NCBI RefSeq assembly: GCF_041956535.1
Contig: NW_027192194.1
Coordinates: forward strand, 864,370 to 928,369
DNA: 64,000 nt
Direction: 5' to 3'
Source of the DNA: Calcarisporiella thermophila CBS 279.70
Taxonomy: Eukaryota > Calcarisporiellomycota
Shown here: piece by piece, positions 1 through 10,765 of the stretch
Numbering within the stretch: position 1 is the stretch's first letter
Layout: every line of letters begins with the position of its first letter
Notes under the pieces: generated by a model
Database searches by the model: none
Seen by the model: the letters and a program-made list of their open reading frames with translations, nothing else
Told to the model about the DNA's origin: nothing
Made by a program: the position numbers and the translations under genes

Positions 1-195
1 GTTAAATTCTGATTTTGAGCAACAATGCTCCAGGATATGCCGGATTCAAATTGGAACTCTGTAGCCACTATCATTCTAGAAGCTTTGTCACAGTGGCGGG
101 ATGTGTTGTTACCACCATAACCAATATAGATAGACCGAGGGAAAGGTGGGGGAGCAAATATCCAAAATGGAAGAGCCTATTATGGAGTTCTATCA
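1..195 (-). other. possible partial exon at left edge
   Basis: One minus-strand frame stays open from a possible AG acceptor near 195 to the window edge (about 64 codons). Its composition is protein-like, with segments such as IYIGYGGNNTSRHCDKASR and MIVATEFQFESG. A plus-strand frame is also open here, so openness alone proves little. No homologue is recognised. If real, the rest of the gene lies to the left of the window. Confidence 0.2.
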
Positions 196-303
196 TAAGA
201 ATCTTTTCCTTATTTATTTGAAAATTTTATTTCGTATTGAATGAAAAGCTAAACTAACTATTTTTCTCAAATGCTATCAACTAACTTGATCTTTCCTGCG
301 GAT

Positions 304-362
304 ATAGTGCTAGGAGTATGCATATACAAAAGCAATAAGTATATGAATACTCCTAGCACTAT
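304..362. repeat. 23-bp inverted repeat (hairpin)
   Basis: Arms 304-326 and 340-362 are complementary at 22 of 23 positions, around a 13-nt spacer. The left arm begins ATAGTGCTAGGAGTATGCAT. No coding sequence overlaps it convincingly. It could be a MITE-like remnant or the hairpin of an unannotated transcript. Confidence 0.7.
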
Positions 363-1667
363 TTCCGTTTTTCTTATCTAATTTATACAAATGAATTTAC
401 TATTTTTTTTCTCTAACGATGGTTCGTTATGGTTATTTTTGCAGTTCAAATACCAAACTAGTATTTTTTTTTTGTTTTCATCTATATTCTCCCAGGAGAA
501 GAGAAAAAAAAAAAGTATTTCTCTTTCTGTGAAATTATCCTGCTCTCCCCATTAGTATTTTCACTTTTCTCCACGGGATTCGATCCGGGTGTGCTTGCAA
601 TAGACTCTGTAGACCAGGTCATCAAGCCGTTCTTATGCTTAAGACTAGTTACTTATTCGTGTTACCTAGTAAGAACTCTCTCATGGTAAAGCTTATTCCT
701 TGCATATCTACATGGAAGCCAACGGAAGAGCATAGGGTGTAAATTAATGAGGCCAGAACTCTTTCCAACTTCTCAACTGATGTTTTTTTTTTTTCGAAAT
801 GAGGACACCTAGACAGCCAGATAATTCAGACAGGTAGACTTTGAATATTTGACCTTAGACTTTTGATGTTCTTCTCAGATTGAGCAAATAGAAGTCTCGC
901 TTCGTTTTCCATTTCATCCTGCTAGGAATCGAGTTGGATGAAAGTAAGTTTATTTTATTATTCTCGACCCAAAAATATTACGTTCCCTTCCCTTCAGCCT
1001 AAATAGTTGTATTTATATCAAAAGTACATGTTCTTACCAGGTCGAAACTTTTTGTATCTTGCACAATTATTGGTCATTTTTCAACAGGTTTCAATACCAC
1101 TCACTGTGCTTTGGTCTTGAAAAACTATAGTGTGAATGAGGCCAAAATATACTAAAGTATATTGTCATATCATATATCATAATTTAAATGCACTATTTAT
1201 AAGGCTTTTGTCCTGTTCAGTTTTTCTTTGTGCGTTTTTTGAAAATGACTAGTTTATTTAGGATTTTGTTGTCTTATCTGCTTCAAACCCTTAAAACTAT
1301 TTTTGAATCACTTGATTGATATCATAAAGAATAAAGTTCTATTGCTCTGCGAGAACTTACGCAATTGAAAGAAAATATACAATGGAAAATAATGGGAAAA
1401 GGGGGAGAGTGGGAGAATCCACCAGGGATAGACAAATGAAATCATATATAGAGGGTGATATGTAGAAAAGAAAAAAAGATACACCGATGTTAAAAGAGGG
1501 ATGGGTGCTAAAGCTGAATAAATAAAAGGGAGTTTTGAAGTGCCTTTGTAAATTTATACAAAAATCAAAGGATAAACTAATACAAAATTTTCAGGAATTG
1601 AAAATGGAAAGAGAAGGAAAGTTGGAGACCCTAAGGGCCTAGTTACTTTTTTTTTTGCCTTTTTACT
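363..1667. other. intergenic region without recognised gene
   Basis: AT-rich sequence with homopolymer T and A runs and no long coding frame. A tRNA-B-box-like string near 575-590 was examined and not accepted. Its right end presumably holds the 3' UTR of the secreted DPBB protein gene. Confidence 0.5.
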
Positions 1668-2597
1668 TTAAATGAAATTCCAGCTGATGGGCACACGGCC
1701 ATCAATCGGGTCAGCAATAAGCTTGAAAGCAGAGGGGGAGAGGTCAAGATCTATTTAGTAAAAATGAATATTGATTAATGCAAAGACAAATTTTTTTCAG
1801 TTGTGTAGCATACCTCCAGCTTTACAAGGGGGACACTCGTCTGCGATCGTAACGGTAATTTTCCCCTTAGGCCCCTGGACTTGCACCTTTTTGCCGCAGA
1901 CCGATGCATTGTTGCCTCCTTTACCATACACATCAGAACTTACTGCCGCAATCATATCACCTTCAGTGTTGGTGTGGCCACAGGCACCCAACCCAGGGGT
2001 GAAGAATGTTCCGTCTCCTTTACGACTTAGGCTTACTGAGATATCTGGTAACAGATCCTTGATTTCTTTTGCTTTATCAGGGAGAGATTGATTAGGCTTC
2101 TCTTTTTCTACCGAGACCTCATCTGCGGGTTTTTGTTCATTTTTTGAAGAGGATTCTGTAGCGGAGGATGGCGAGGATGGAGTTTTTGGAGCAGAGGGTT
2201 TTTCTGAGTCTGTTGAAGAGTTTTGATCGTTTGTCTTCTCGGTAGGCTGCGTAACCAGGTGATCCTTCTCCTTGTTTACGGCTTGTGCTTCTAGCTGACC
2301 TGCAGAAGATGGTGCGGATGATGGGGGCGTAACGAGCGAGCCAGGACCGTTTACATTTATCGACTCGAAGCGGATGCAATTTCCATCGTATACAGCATTG
2401 CCTTTGAACGGGATGTTACTGTTTGCAGCTATAATGTTGGCGTCAATGGGTATATCTCCGCTACATAATGGGATACTGATAGCGCCGGTTGGGGTGGTGA
2501 CTGACGGGGGTTCTGTAGAAATAGAAAGAAGAACAGGTGCCGCAACAGCCGCATGAAACGTCAATAGCAGGGTGATTGAGAGTGTCGAGTATTTCAT
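1668..2597 (-). CDS. secreted RlpA/expansin-like double-psi beta-barrel protein
   Basis: Two exons, 1814-2597 and 1668-1750, join across a GTATGC...AG intron to give 288 residues (867 nt, in frame). The Met at 2597 is followed by a clear signal peptide (KYSTLSITLLLTFHAAVAA); the frame stays open upstream but without such a start. The N-terminal ~80 residues after cleavage contain two cysteines. Residues ~90-180 are a Ser/Thr/Pro/Glu/Lys-rich linker. The C-terminal ~95 residues form a DPBB domain: GDGTFFTPGLGACGHTN, then ADECPPCKAG, and after the intron DLSPSAFKLIADPIDGRVPI plus a final Trp. The last exon supplies the second half of the barrel, so the unspliced frame would be truncated. Family members are secreted cell-wall or apoplastic proteins (barwin/expansin/RlpA fold, usually without demonstrated catalysis). 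A cell-wall or effector role is inferred. Confidence 0.85.
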
Positions 2598-4437
2598 GAT
2601 ATATTGCTGTAAGATAAAGAATGAAAACAATACGATATATACGATATGAAAGGATGTGAAATGAAAAGATGGCCTTTGCTTTGTGCGAAGAACTTTTTTC
2701 TGCTCAACAGAAAAAATAATAAATAAATAAAGATGGACGAGGAAGCCAGCGAGATTTTCTCGAAGTAATTTCAAAAGTTTGTTTGAGTGTGGGTTACCAC
2801 AAGTGCTTCATATTTAAGTAACTTAAGCTGAATAAGATTATTGTCCCGAACGACCAATGGATTTCGAATTTCCTCGAAATATACAGTCACAAAGGGATGG
2901 ATAAATTTTGTTGGTTCATTCAGATGCTTGACCCAAATTGGTCTCACATAGTGGGGACATTGCAACTTCAATTTAAAGCAAAATGCGGAATGAAGAGTGG
3001 GAATGAAACACGAGAAGGTAAAAAGAAAAAAAAGAAAAAAAATGTGGCAAAGAGAAAAGAATACATGATCGGAAGAGAGAAATGAGGCTAATATATATCC
3101 ATTGTTGCAAATTATTCACTCGGAGCACTGCATTCCTTAGCTGCCATGTTAAACCAATTTATATGTAAATATTTCTATCATTCAGCATCTTGCTTCTCAT
3201 AAGCAATTTTATACTCCTTAACTCTTCAAATACTTAATTCGCCAAATGGTTGTGCAGACGCGAGGGATCCTGTGTCAGACATTCCAGCGTCGGGAGACGC
3301 TGCAGAGGGACATGGTGGTTGGGAGATGGCCAACTAGAATTATCATCCTCCAATTGCCTTGGTTCTAGGATCCTTTATGTCCTCTGAAAAGAAAAACGGA
3401 TATGTACGACTGTTGCTCGATCAGATCCTCCTCGTGTAATTGAAGAATGGGTCCAAAAAGCAGTCACAATTTGAAGAAGAATACAGTAGTGAAAATGTTA
3501 GTTTTTTCTAAGAAGCTCACAAAATCCCATTAGCAATGAGCTGGTAGAAGCATACTCGGGTTTCCTTTATTCACCAAATCTCCACATCGGGATACAGAAT
3601 ATTTATTCCGACGAGATATGTTTATCTCAGGTATACACAAGGGCTTTGTTTGAATGCGCATCTTAGATAATGCGCATCGGAAAGAAACGTGCTTTTCAAT
3701 GAACATAGGGCAATTGATCATTTATATTCGAAAGTTATTGAAGCAAAGGATAAACAAATCATTTAATTGATCTACATTTATAGCTTGTACTTAAACTCAA
3801 CTCTGTACATTTTAGTTGCGAAAGGATATCGATTGAAGAGGCGACAGTTTTTCATATTATTTCGACTAAAGCATATTACTGGCTTTGAAAGGGCCCAAAA
3901 GGTCTTAGATGCATTTCAATCAGATTCTTCATGGGTTGTTCGCATCAGCTGTATGACTCATAAAGTATAAGAAACAAGTTCTCAAAAAAAAAATTTCCAG
4001 TTTGTAGTGTAAGCCACAGAGATATTCCAAATTTTCTTTGGTAGACAATTCAATTGTAAAAATTTCGATACCCTGAAAGAAATAACTTTAGAGATGAGTA
4101 CTTAAAGAACTCTCAACGGCATTTCAAGGGAATAAGCTCTTGATCTAAGGTGTACTTCATAGAAGTTGGAAGATGGGACAATTACAGCGCTAACATAGAT
4201 CTTAAACTCACTTCTTATCTTATCCAATGTGGCGGTCGCATGACTGAGTGATTTTAAACTATAATAACCTGTATTTTTCTCCCAATATTGACTAGCGCGA
4301 ACTATTTTGTATGGATTTAATTTATTCTGAACTCGATTTTTTCCACGCAATGCCTATTTCAACGAAGTAGTTTTCACATCCTCGACCTCCATTCTTCCCT
4401 CTCTCTATTTTTTTTTTCATTCCATTTTACCGCGAAA
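2598..4437. other. intergenic region without recognised gene
   Basis: Long spacer between divergent genes. It has short open frames on both strands and none with family-like composition. The octamer CAGTCACA, which matches the fission-yeast HomolD box, occurs at 2884-2891 and 3461-3468. A minus-strand acceptor-like site near 3397 followed by a short frame (DIKDPRTKAIGG, stop) was noticed but no gene could be built around it. Confidence 0.5.
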
Positions 4438-6264
4438 ATGAATTCCCTCTATGAAGATATCGCTCAAAAACACGAGAGTTTCTTTAAGAGCTGTGAAAAA
4501 AACTTTCTTAGTCTTGCAAAACTCTGCGGAGAACATGCAGAATTGTGTAAAAGGTAAGTTTTTTCCCAATCGGCACGATTACGCATTTTCGGGCATATTT
4601 TTACGTATTTGACTACATAAAACAGCCAGTTTTATCAACATACCGTCACACACCCCGACAATATTGAGTGCCCCGCACCGTTTAGGCGCTGTAAATCTCT
4701 GCCACCTCAACCTAGACAAACTACAGGGGCAGACACAAACGGAATTGCATTCCGGCGACGTGTTTACGCGACCCTTCCACTTTCTCCTAAAAAGTCAAGC
4801 CACTCCATCAATTCCTCCAGGAATACCCTGGCACTAAGACGATCCCGGGGTTGTCAGCAGGATGTACCTACGGGGAAGGCTTGCGATTTCACCGTCGCCA
4901 GGGAGAAAGGGCCGCCAAGTGTCAGCAGTGCGACGGGTGTTAATCCTGAGAATGCCTTTTCATCGATGCCTCAAGCACTTATGAGTCCCTCTTTGTCCCC
5001 TATCATGTCGCCTTCAACTGCAGATAACGCGGTTGCACAGATAGGTGTCAAGGAGGGTACTACATCAAAGCGAAATAAGGCGGAGCTCAGGGTAAAGCAT
5101 AGGAAAGACGATCGGAGCAATGCTTTTCAACCGCCTTTCACCTCCACTCCTAAAGCTGTCTCCCAACATCGCAATTTGGAAAAGCGTAAAATTATGGCAA
5201 TATCTTCAACAAACCAAGCGTCAACTCAGCAGATACAAGGCAAGAGATCCATTAAGGAAACCGAACTTGTGGAGGATATCGAGCCCTCTAGCTCCAAATC
5301 CCGTAAAGTGTCTACTGTTAACTTCAGAGTTTACACCGGGAATACTGCTGGGAATCAGTTAAAATTGATTCCACCTTCTTCAACGAGAACTCAAGAGAGG
5401 AAGCCCGTTAAAGTGGAGCGAATAATTCTTACTCCAAAAAAGCAAAATAGTGAACATGCGCAGCAAGTTTCGCGTAAAAGAATGGCGTTGGATTCTAATG
5501 TAAGTTCAGTAGTCTTCTGGGGTTAAACTATGTTATGAGTTGGGCAGGATCATTAGGTTGGATTGGGTGAATATATATTCTTGAACAACCACCGATTGGA
5601 CTTTTACGTATTTTATTTACAAATCAGGTGCTTACTCTTTTCATTTCTCTTAGACAGCTATAAAGCCAAAAGTTTTTATTAAAGCTCCAACCTCTGAAAC
5701 TATACGCTGCGGTAATTTCGACTCTAGCTCAGGAGTATCTCAAACAATTCTTGAAACTAGGCGAGATCGAGATAGCATTGATAAATTGCCTGTACTGGAC
5801 AAAGGTCTCCTACGAAGTGGTAACAGAAAATTGTCCATTACAAGCGATTTATCGAAGCTACCTCAACCTCGCCCAATCCCCAGACCAAGTTCAAGAACTG
5901 TTAGAAGGTCTTCTAAGCTAGGATCTATAATACCACAGCGTATAGATTCAGCTGTTGGCACTTTAACTCACAAAATGAAGACTCCCATTACATCGGGAGA
6001 TTCGGGACGCAGTGACTCTTGCTCGGAGATTCGCCTCATTGAATCCTCCAATTGTGGCAAATCTGCCAATTTATCGAGGCTAATATCTGAAGGCGACTCT
6101 CTCTGCTCCTTGCCCAGTGAATTTTCCAGCATGTATGTAGCCATTATTTTAAATCAAGCTCTCCGACTTATTTTTTTTTTTGGCATAATAGAAACTACGT
6201 GCCTGATCTAGATAAACTGCAAAGCTTCGCTTGTTCTTCATTAAATGACCCTACTGACTTGTAG
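4438..6264 (+). CDS. unrecognised basic Ser/Pro-rich protein
   Basis: Four exons (4438-4553, 4626-5499, 5654-6132, 6192-6264) total 1542 nt and keep frame across GTAAGT, GTAAGT and GTATGT donors, giving 513 residues. The first 40 residues (MNSLYEDIAQKHESFFKSCE...) look like a short amphipathic or coiled segment. The remainder is low-complexity, rich in Ser, Pro, Lys and Arg with several SP/TP sites (LPLSPKK, SPSLSPIMSP, ILTPKK), as in nuclear or cytoskeletal CDK-regulated scaffolds. The tail reads NYVPDLDKLQSFACSSL. No catalytic motif is seen and no family is recognised. Shugoshin or INCENP-type chromosomal proteins were considered because of the N-terminal coil plus basic tail, but the diagnostic C-terminal motifs are not present. 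The exon structure is well supported; the function is unknown. Confidence 0.75.
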
Positions 6265-6325
6265 GTTATATTGTGCAAAAAGAGCTGACAGATTGACAGA
6301 GTCAGCGGAGATATTTAATTTTCAT

Positions 6326-6367
6326 GTTAAATAAGCAATACTAGTATGTACTGCTTATTTGTGTAAA
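6326..6367. repeat. hairpin repeat, copy 1
   Basis: GTTAAATAAGCAATA ... TGCTTATTTGTGTAAA. Arms AAATAAGCAATA and TACTGCTTATTT pair at 11 of 12 positions with an 8-nt loop. A second copy lies exactly 160 bp downstream. Both are in the convergent intergenic region, 3' of both flanking genes. Confidence 0.75.
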
Positions 6368-6485
6368 TACACAAAAAAGGCTCAATATTCTTTTTTTATA
6401 TTTTTTATATATTCCTCCCACTTGATATATTAGTAGATCCATTTGATTAAATTCTGTAACAAGGTTAAAATATATTTTCGCAATG

Positions 6486-6527
6486 GTTAAATAAGCAATA
6501 CTGTTTTATATTGCTTATTTGTGTAAA
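6486..6527. repeat. hairpin repeat, copy 2
   Basis: Same outer sequence as copy 1 (GTTAAATAAGCAATACT ... TGCTTATTTGTGTAAA). The 12-bp arms are perfectly complementary around the 8-nt loop CTGTTTTA. Loop and arm differences against copy 1 are few and include a compensatory-looking change in the right arm. Confidence 0.75.
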
Positions 6528-6760
6528 AATATATTTTGTAGTGTTTTGCAAGTATTATATACATTTTACTATCTCGGCTATTATACTAGCTATACCTTAT
6601 ATCAATGTAAATTTGACACTTATTTGCTTTTGTAACGAGTTCTTCGGCTGCATATCTCTATAAGTTAACGATACAAAATAAAATCATTCTCTTAAAAAAA
6701 AAATCCTTTATATAAATAGTAAATCGGGGGTATAATATATAGGAAAATTAGACAAAAAGC

Positions 6761-8061
6761 TTATCTCTTTCGTTTTACACCTTTGGAGATTGAGGACACA
6801 TCCATTGCTAATGTTTCGCTATTAATGCCAATGATTTGCATACTATCTACGATCGGTTTGGCTTCAGTCTCTACTTTTATAGCCGTTGCTTTTTTGACAT
6901 TTATTGATGTTTTTCCCTTTTTCTTCCCTTTAGCATGGAATTTTTGCGCCAGAGACTTCTCCCACTCGTCCTTATGTTTACGATAAAGCAGCATCGCGAT
7001 TCGCGCATCTTCAACAGAAGAGTGACTCCCTTGTTGAATGTTAATTCCAAGTAACTCTTTCGCAAGGCGCTTCAGCGACGGTGTCTTGCCTCGTGTAAAT
7101 CGTTTGTAAGGTTTGTAGTGGGATGTATCTCGGATAAGACGGCGCGGGTGATCGAGTAATAGGGCATCAAAATCGTTGCTAACTGCATGGCCAACCACAA
7201 TTCGATCTTTAAGGATTTCTGCCACCTCTTTTTGTACATCCTTGAAATTTTCAGCTTCATTAGAGAGAAGTCAGTCATTGGATTGTTAGAACAAATGTAG
7301 AGAGACAGACAGAGTGAGTTAGAAGGATTGTGCTTACCAGTTTTTAAATGTTTTGGAGTGATTCCACTCACTTCGGTGCGGAAATCAGTCACCCTTTCTT
7401 GTGGTTTTACATATCGATCCAGAATTGTTACGCCATAATAATTTACGATACTGACGCGAGCTAATGCCGATTCTGCTCCTTCAGGTCCAACTCCCACCAT
7501 TTCACAATCAATGGCAACAAATTTTCCTAATCTTTAATATGGGAATAGAAAAGTGGTTATAACCAAGAGAAGCAAAGCATTAAAAATTATTCAGAATTAC
7601 TTCATCCGCCTTTTCTCGTTAATGGCTCCCTCGGCTAAGTCATCCTCCACACTCGTCGGTTTACCATAAGCATTTTGCAGCTCTTTTTGATCAATATCGT
7701 CGAACCATAGGTCTGTCGCTTTCCGGAGTGGATTTTCCTCTCCATCCATTCTATTTAAAAAGAAATTTAATACATTATGAAACATTTAACGAGATTAATA
7801 AAATAAACAAACATTGCAGATTTTTTGAGTTGGAATCCTTTATTAATATCATTTTGCGTTTTGTTTCCTTTGAAAAAGGTGGCCTTCTTTGGTGTTTTCT
7901 GAGGTTTTTCCTTAGACGCCTATTGAAGTAATAGAAACATTAAAATATGTAATGGATTTAGAGCTGAGAAATTAGAAGAATCACAGTAAAGATACCTTGA
8001 GCAATGAGTTTGCTTTTGAAGCTGATTTTGTCTCTATTTTCTTGCGTTTTGCAGGAACCAT
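6761..8061 (-). CDS. REX4: RNA exonuclease 4 (DEDDh, REXO4/Rex4 family)
   Basis: Five exons (7996-8061, 7813-7919, 7601-7750, 7338-7531, 6761-7254) total 1011 nt and give 336 residues. The DEDDh 3'-5' exonuclease core begins with [12 protein letters not shown] (exo I, catalytic D and E), continues with ILDRYVKP and [11 protein letters not shown], then [13 protein letters not shown] (exo II Asp) and [20 protein letters not shown] (exo III, catalytic His and Asp). The N-terminal ~110 residues are Lys-rich and variable; the C-terminal tail is basic and ends GVKRKR. Rex4/XPMC2 proteins act in nuclear pre-rRNA processing (ITS1 in yeast), so a nucleolar role is inferred. The start at 8061 was chosen because it opens a short Lys-rich exon that splices in frame. 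The gene is in tandem with the ubiquitin-eL40 gene upstream. Confidence 0.92.
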
Positions 8062-8437
8062 ATTTACCAGTGTCCTATAGAGAATTGCAGTGAGCGGCAA
8101 AGAATAAAGAGGAATTAAACTCAGTTGTTTATGCTGGGTAGCGGAGCCGTCACAATTTCATGTATTCATCATTATATTTCAAGATAATTTTAGAGTGATT
8201 TAAATTTATATCTTTAATAGTTACTTTCACTTTTTGTATTTATTTTAAAAAGACAACTGGGGGATATAAGTAAGAAAAGATGTGCAGTCGATGAGGCATA
8301 TTTCTCTCAGAATACTTGGAAAGCAATAAGAAATACTAAAATTTAATAGCCCAGGAACAAATACTACGAACAAAGAACTGCAAACATCCATTCAAATTTG
8401 TTCTCCCCCTTAAATGCAAAATGACAATTAAAAGCAT

Positions 8438-9363
<926 letters not shown>

Positions 9364-10679
9364 ATGTCGGTTTGGCATTCCCAGATGAATTTTCCATGTC
9401 CAGTAGTAGCTAATAAACTTTGCGTAGTATCGGACAGGATCCCTCCTCCTACCACAACCACTGATAATTCTCTTGCCACTAGTAGTATCCAATCCGATGC
9501 TACTGAGGTTATCGATGTAGAAAATGAGAATGGGCTTCTCCGAGAAATTCTTGGTTTTGAAGCTTTTTCAAGCACATCACAAGATTTTATCTCAGATTCT
9601 AACAGAGAAGAGCACAAGAAAAAGCGAAGCAGGATCAGAGCCAAAGTGCAGCGGCACAATAGTGGTGAGAGAGAAATAATTAGTGAAGCCGTTCCTGAAT
9701 GTATTGTGCCGGTCAAAATCAAGGTTTTCTATTTTCATGCAAAAGCGAGGAATCATATCTAAATACATTCTTCGAGGTTAGAAGTCAGTTCCCAATTACT
9801 TCTTGTCAGTCAGGCTTGACTCACCCAGAATACAAGAAAATTTATCTAAATTTTATAACCGCGTAAACGAGAGCCGTCCTGAGCTCTCAAAATTGCTTAT
9901 AAAGCCCAAGCAGGTAGCTATATATTTTATTTTATTCTTTTTGAAATAATAGTTTCCAATTTTTTTCAATTATAGGTCCATGTTACACTTTTTGTAATGC
10001 ATCTAAAGGGTGAAGAGGAGATCCAGCGAGCAAGAGAATGTTTATTTAATAGCAAAGATGTCTGGCATTTATTCTGATGCTCTCGCAAAATATTAGTAAT
10101 CCTCATAAATGCTATTTAAAATAGATCATCCAAGAGTACTATCCGTCTATTCGGCCGTCTCTATATTTCTATGGGATTGGTAGGCTTTATGAATTTCCTT
10201 TCTTATATATAGTAACAATTCTTTTTGATATTGTTTTGTATTTTTTATAGGCACATTTGGTAATGGGAGAGTAGTGTATTGTTCGCCCCGTCACGATGAA
10301 TCCCTTGTACAATTCACAGCTCTTTCGCGTTCTCTTTATGAGCGTTTTCAACGAGATGGAATCATATCACTTGATTGCCGAATCGCTCAAAAATTTACTC
10401 CGCATGCCACGCTAATGAAAGTACGGGGCAATTTTTCTCTTAGTCTGAAGGATGGTAGTGTACTCAAAACGAAAAGGGTGCCTGAGGATGTGTATGACGA
10501 ATTTAAAGGTCCATAACATATTTATTCTACCGCAGTGTATCGATCATTTTTTTAACAGATATTTATTCTTTTTAGAATATGAATTTGGTACGCAAACATT
10601 TGCAGCAATAGAACTTTCAAGCATGCTTCTTCCAAAAGAGGACGACTATTACAAGTGCATGGCTAGAATGGAATTCTAA
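9364..10679 (+). CDS. AKAP7/ASCC1-like 2H phosphoesterase-family protein
   Basis: Six exons (9364-9723, 9782-9913, 9976-10059, 10125-10179, 10251-10508, 10576-10679) sum to 993 nt, 330 residues. The first ~120 residues are a variable Ser/Lys-rich region. The remainder matches the AKAP7 nuclear-localisation-signal domain: an NYFLSVRLDSP strand, the first 2H catalytic motif as VHVTLFVMHL, RPSLYFYGIGTFGNGRVVY, and the second motif as FTPHATLMKV. Both H-x-T motifs (HVT and HAT) expected of the 2H phosphoesterase fold are intact, so RNA 2',3'- or 2',5'-phosphodiester hydrolysis or binding is possible. Substrate and location are unknown. The third donor (GTCTGG at 10060) is weak and chosen because it alone keeps frame and homology. 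The gene converges on dymeclin with an 86-bp gap. Confidence 0.8.
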
Positions 10680-10765
10680 GCTAAAATAAAATGCAGATAT
10701 CCTGAAACTCAAGCACTATTGTAAATAATTATATATTTATTCTAATAACAATAGGAAATAAACGG

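Noticed and set aside
560-650. tRNA-like B-box string (GGATTCGATCC) in the left spacer
   Set aside because: The flanking bases do not pair as a T stem on either strand and no acceptor or anticodon stem can be drawn.
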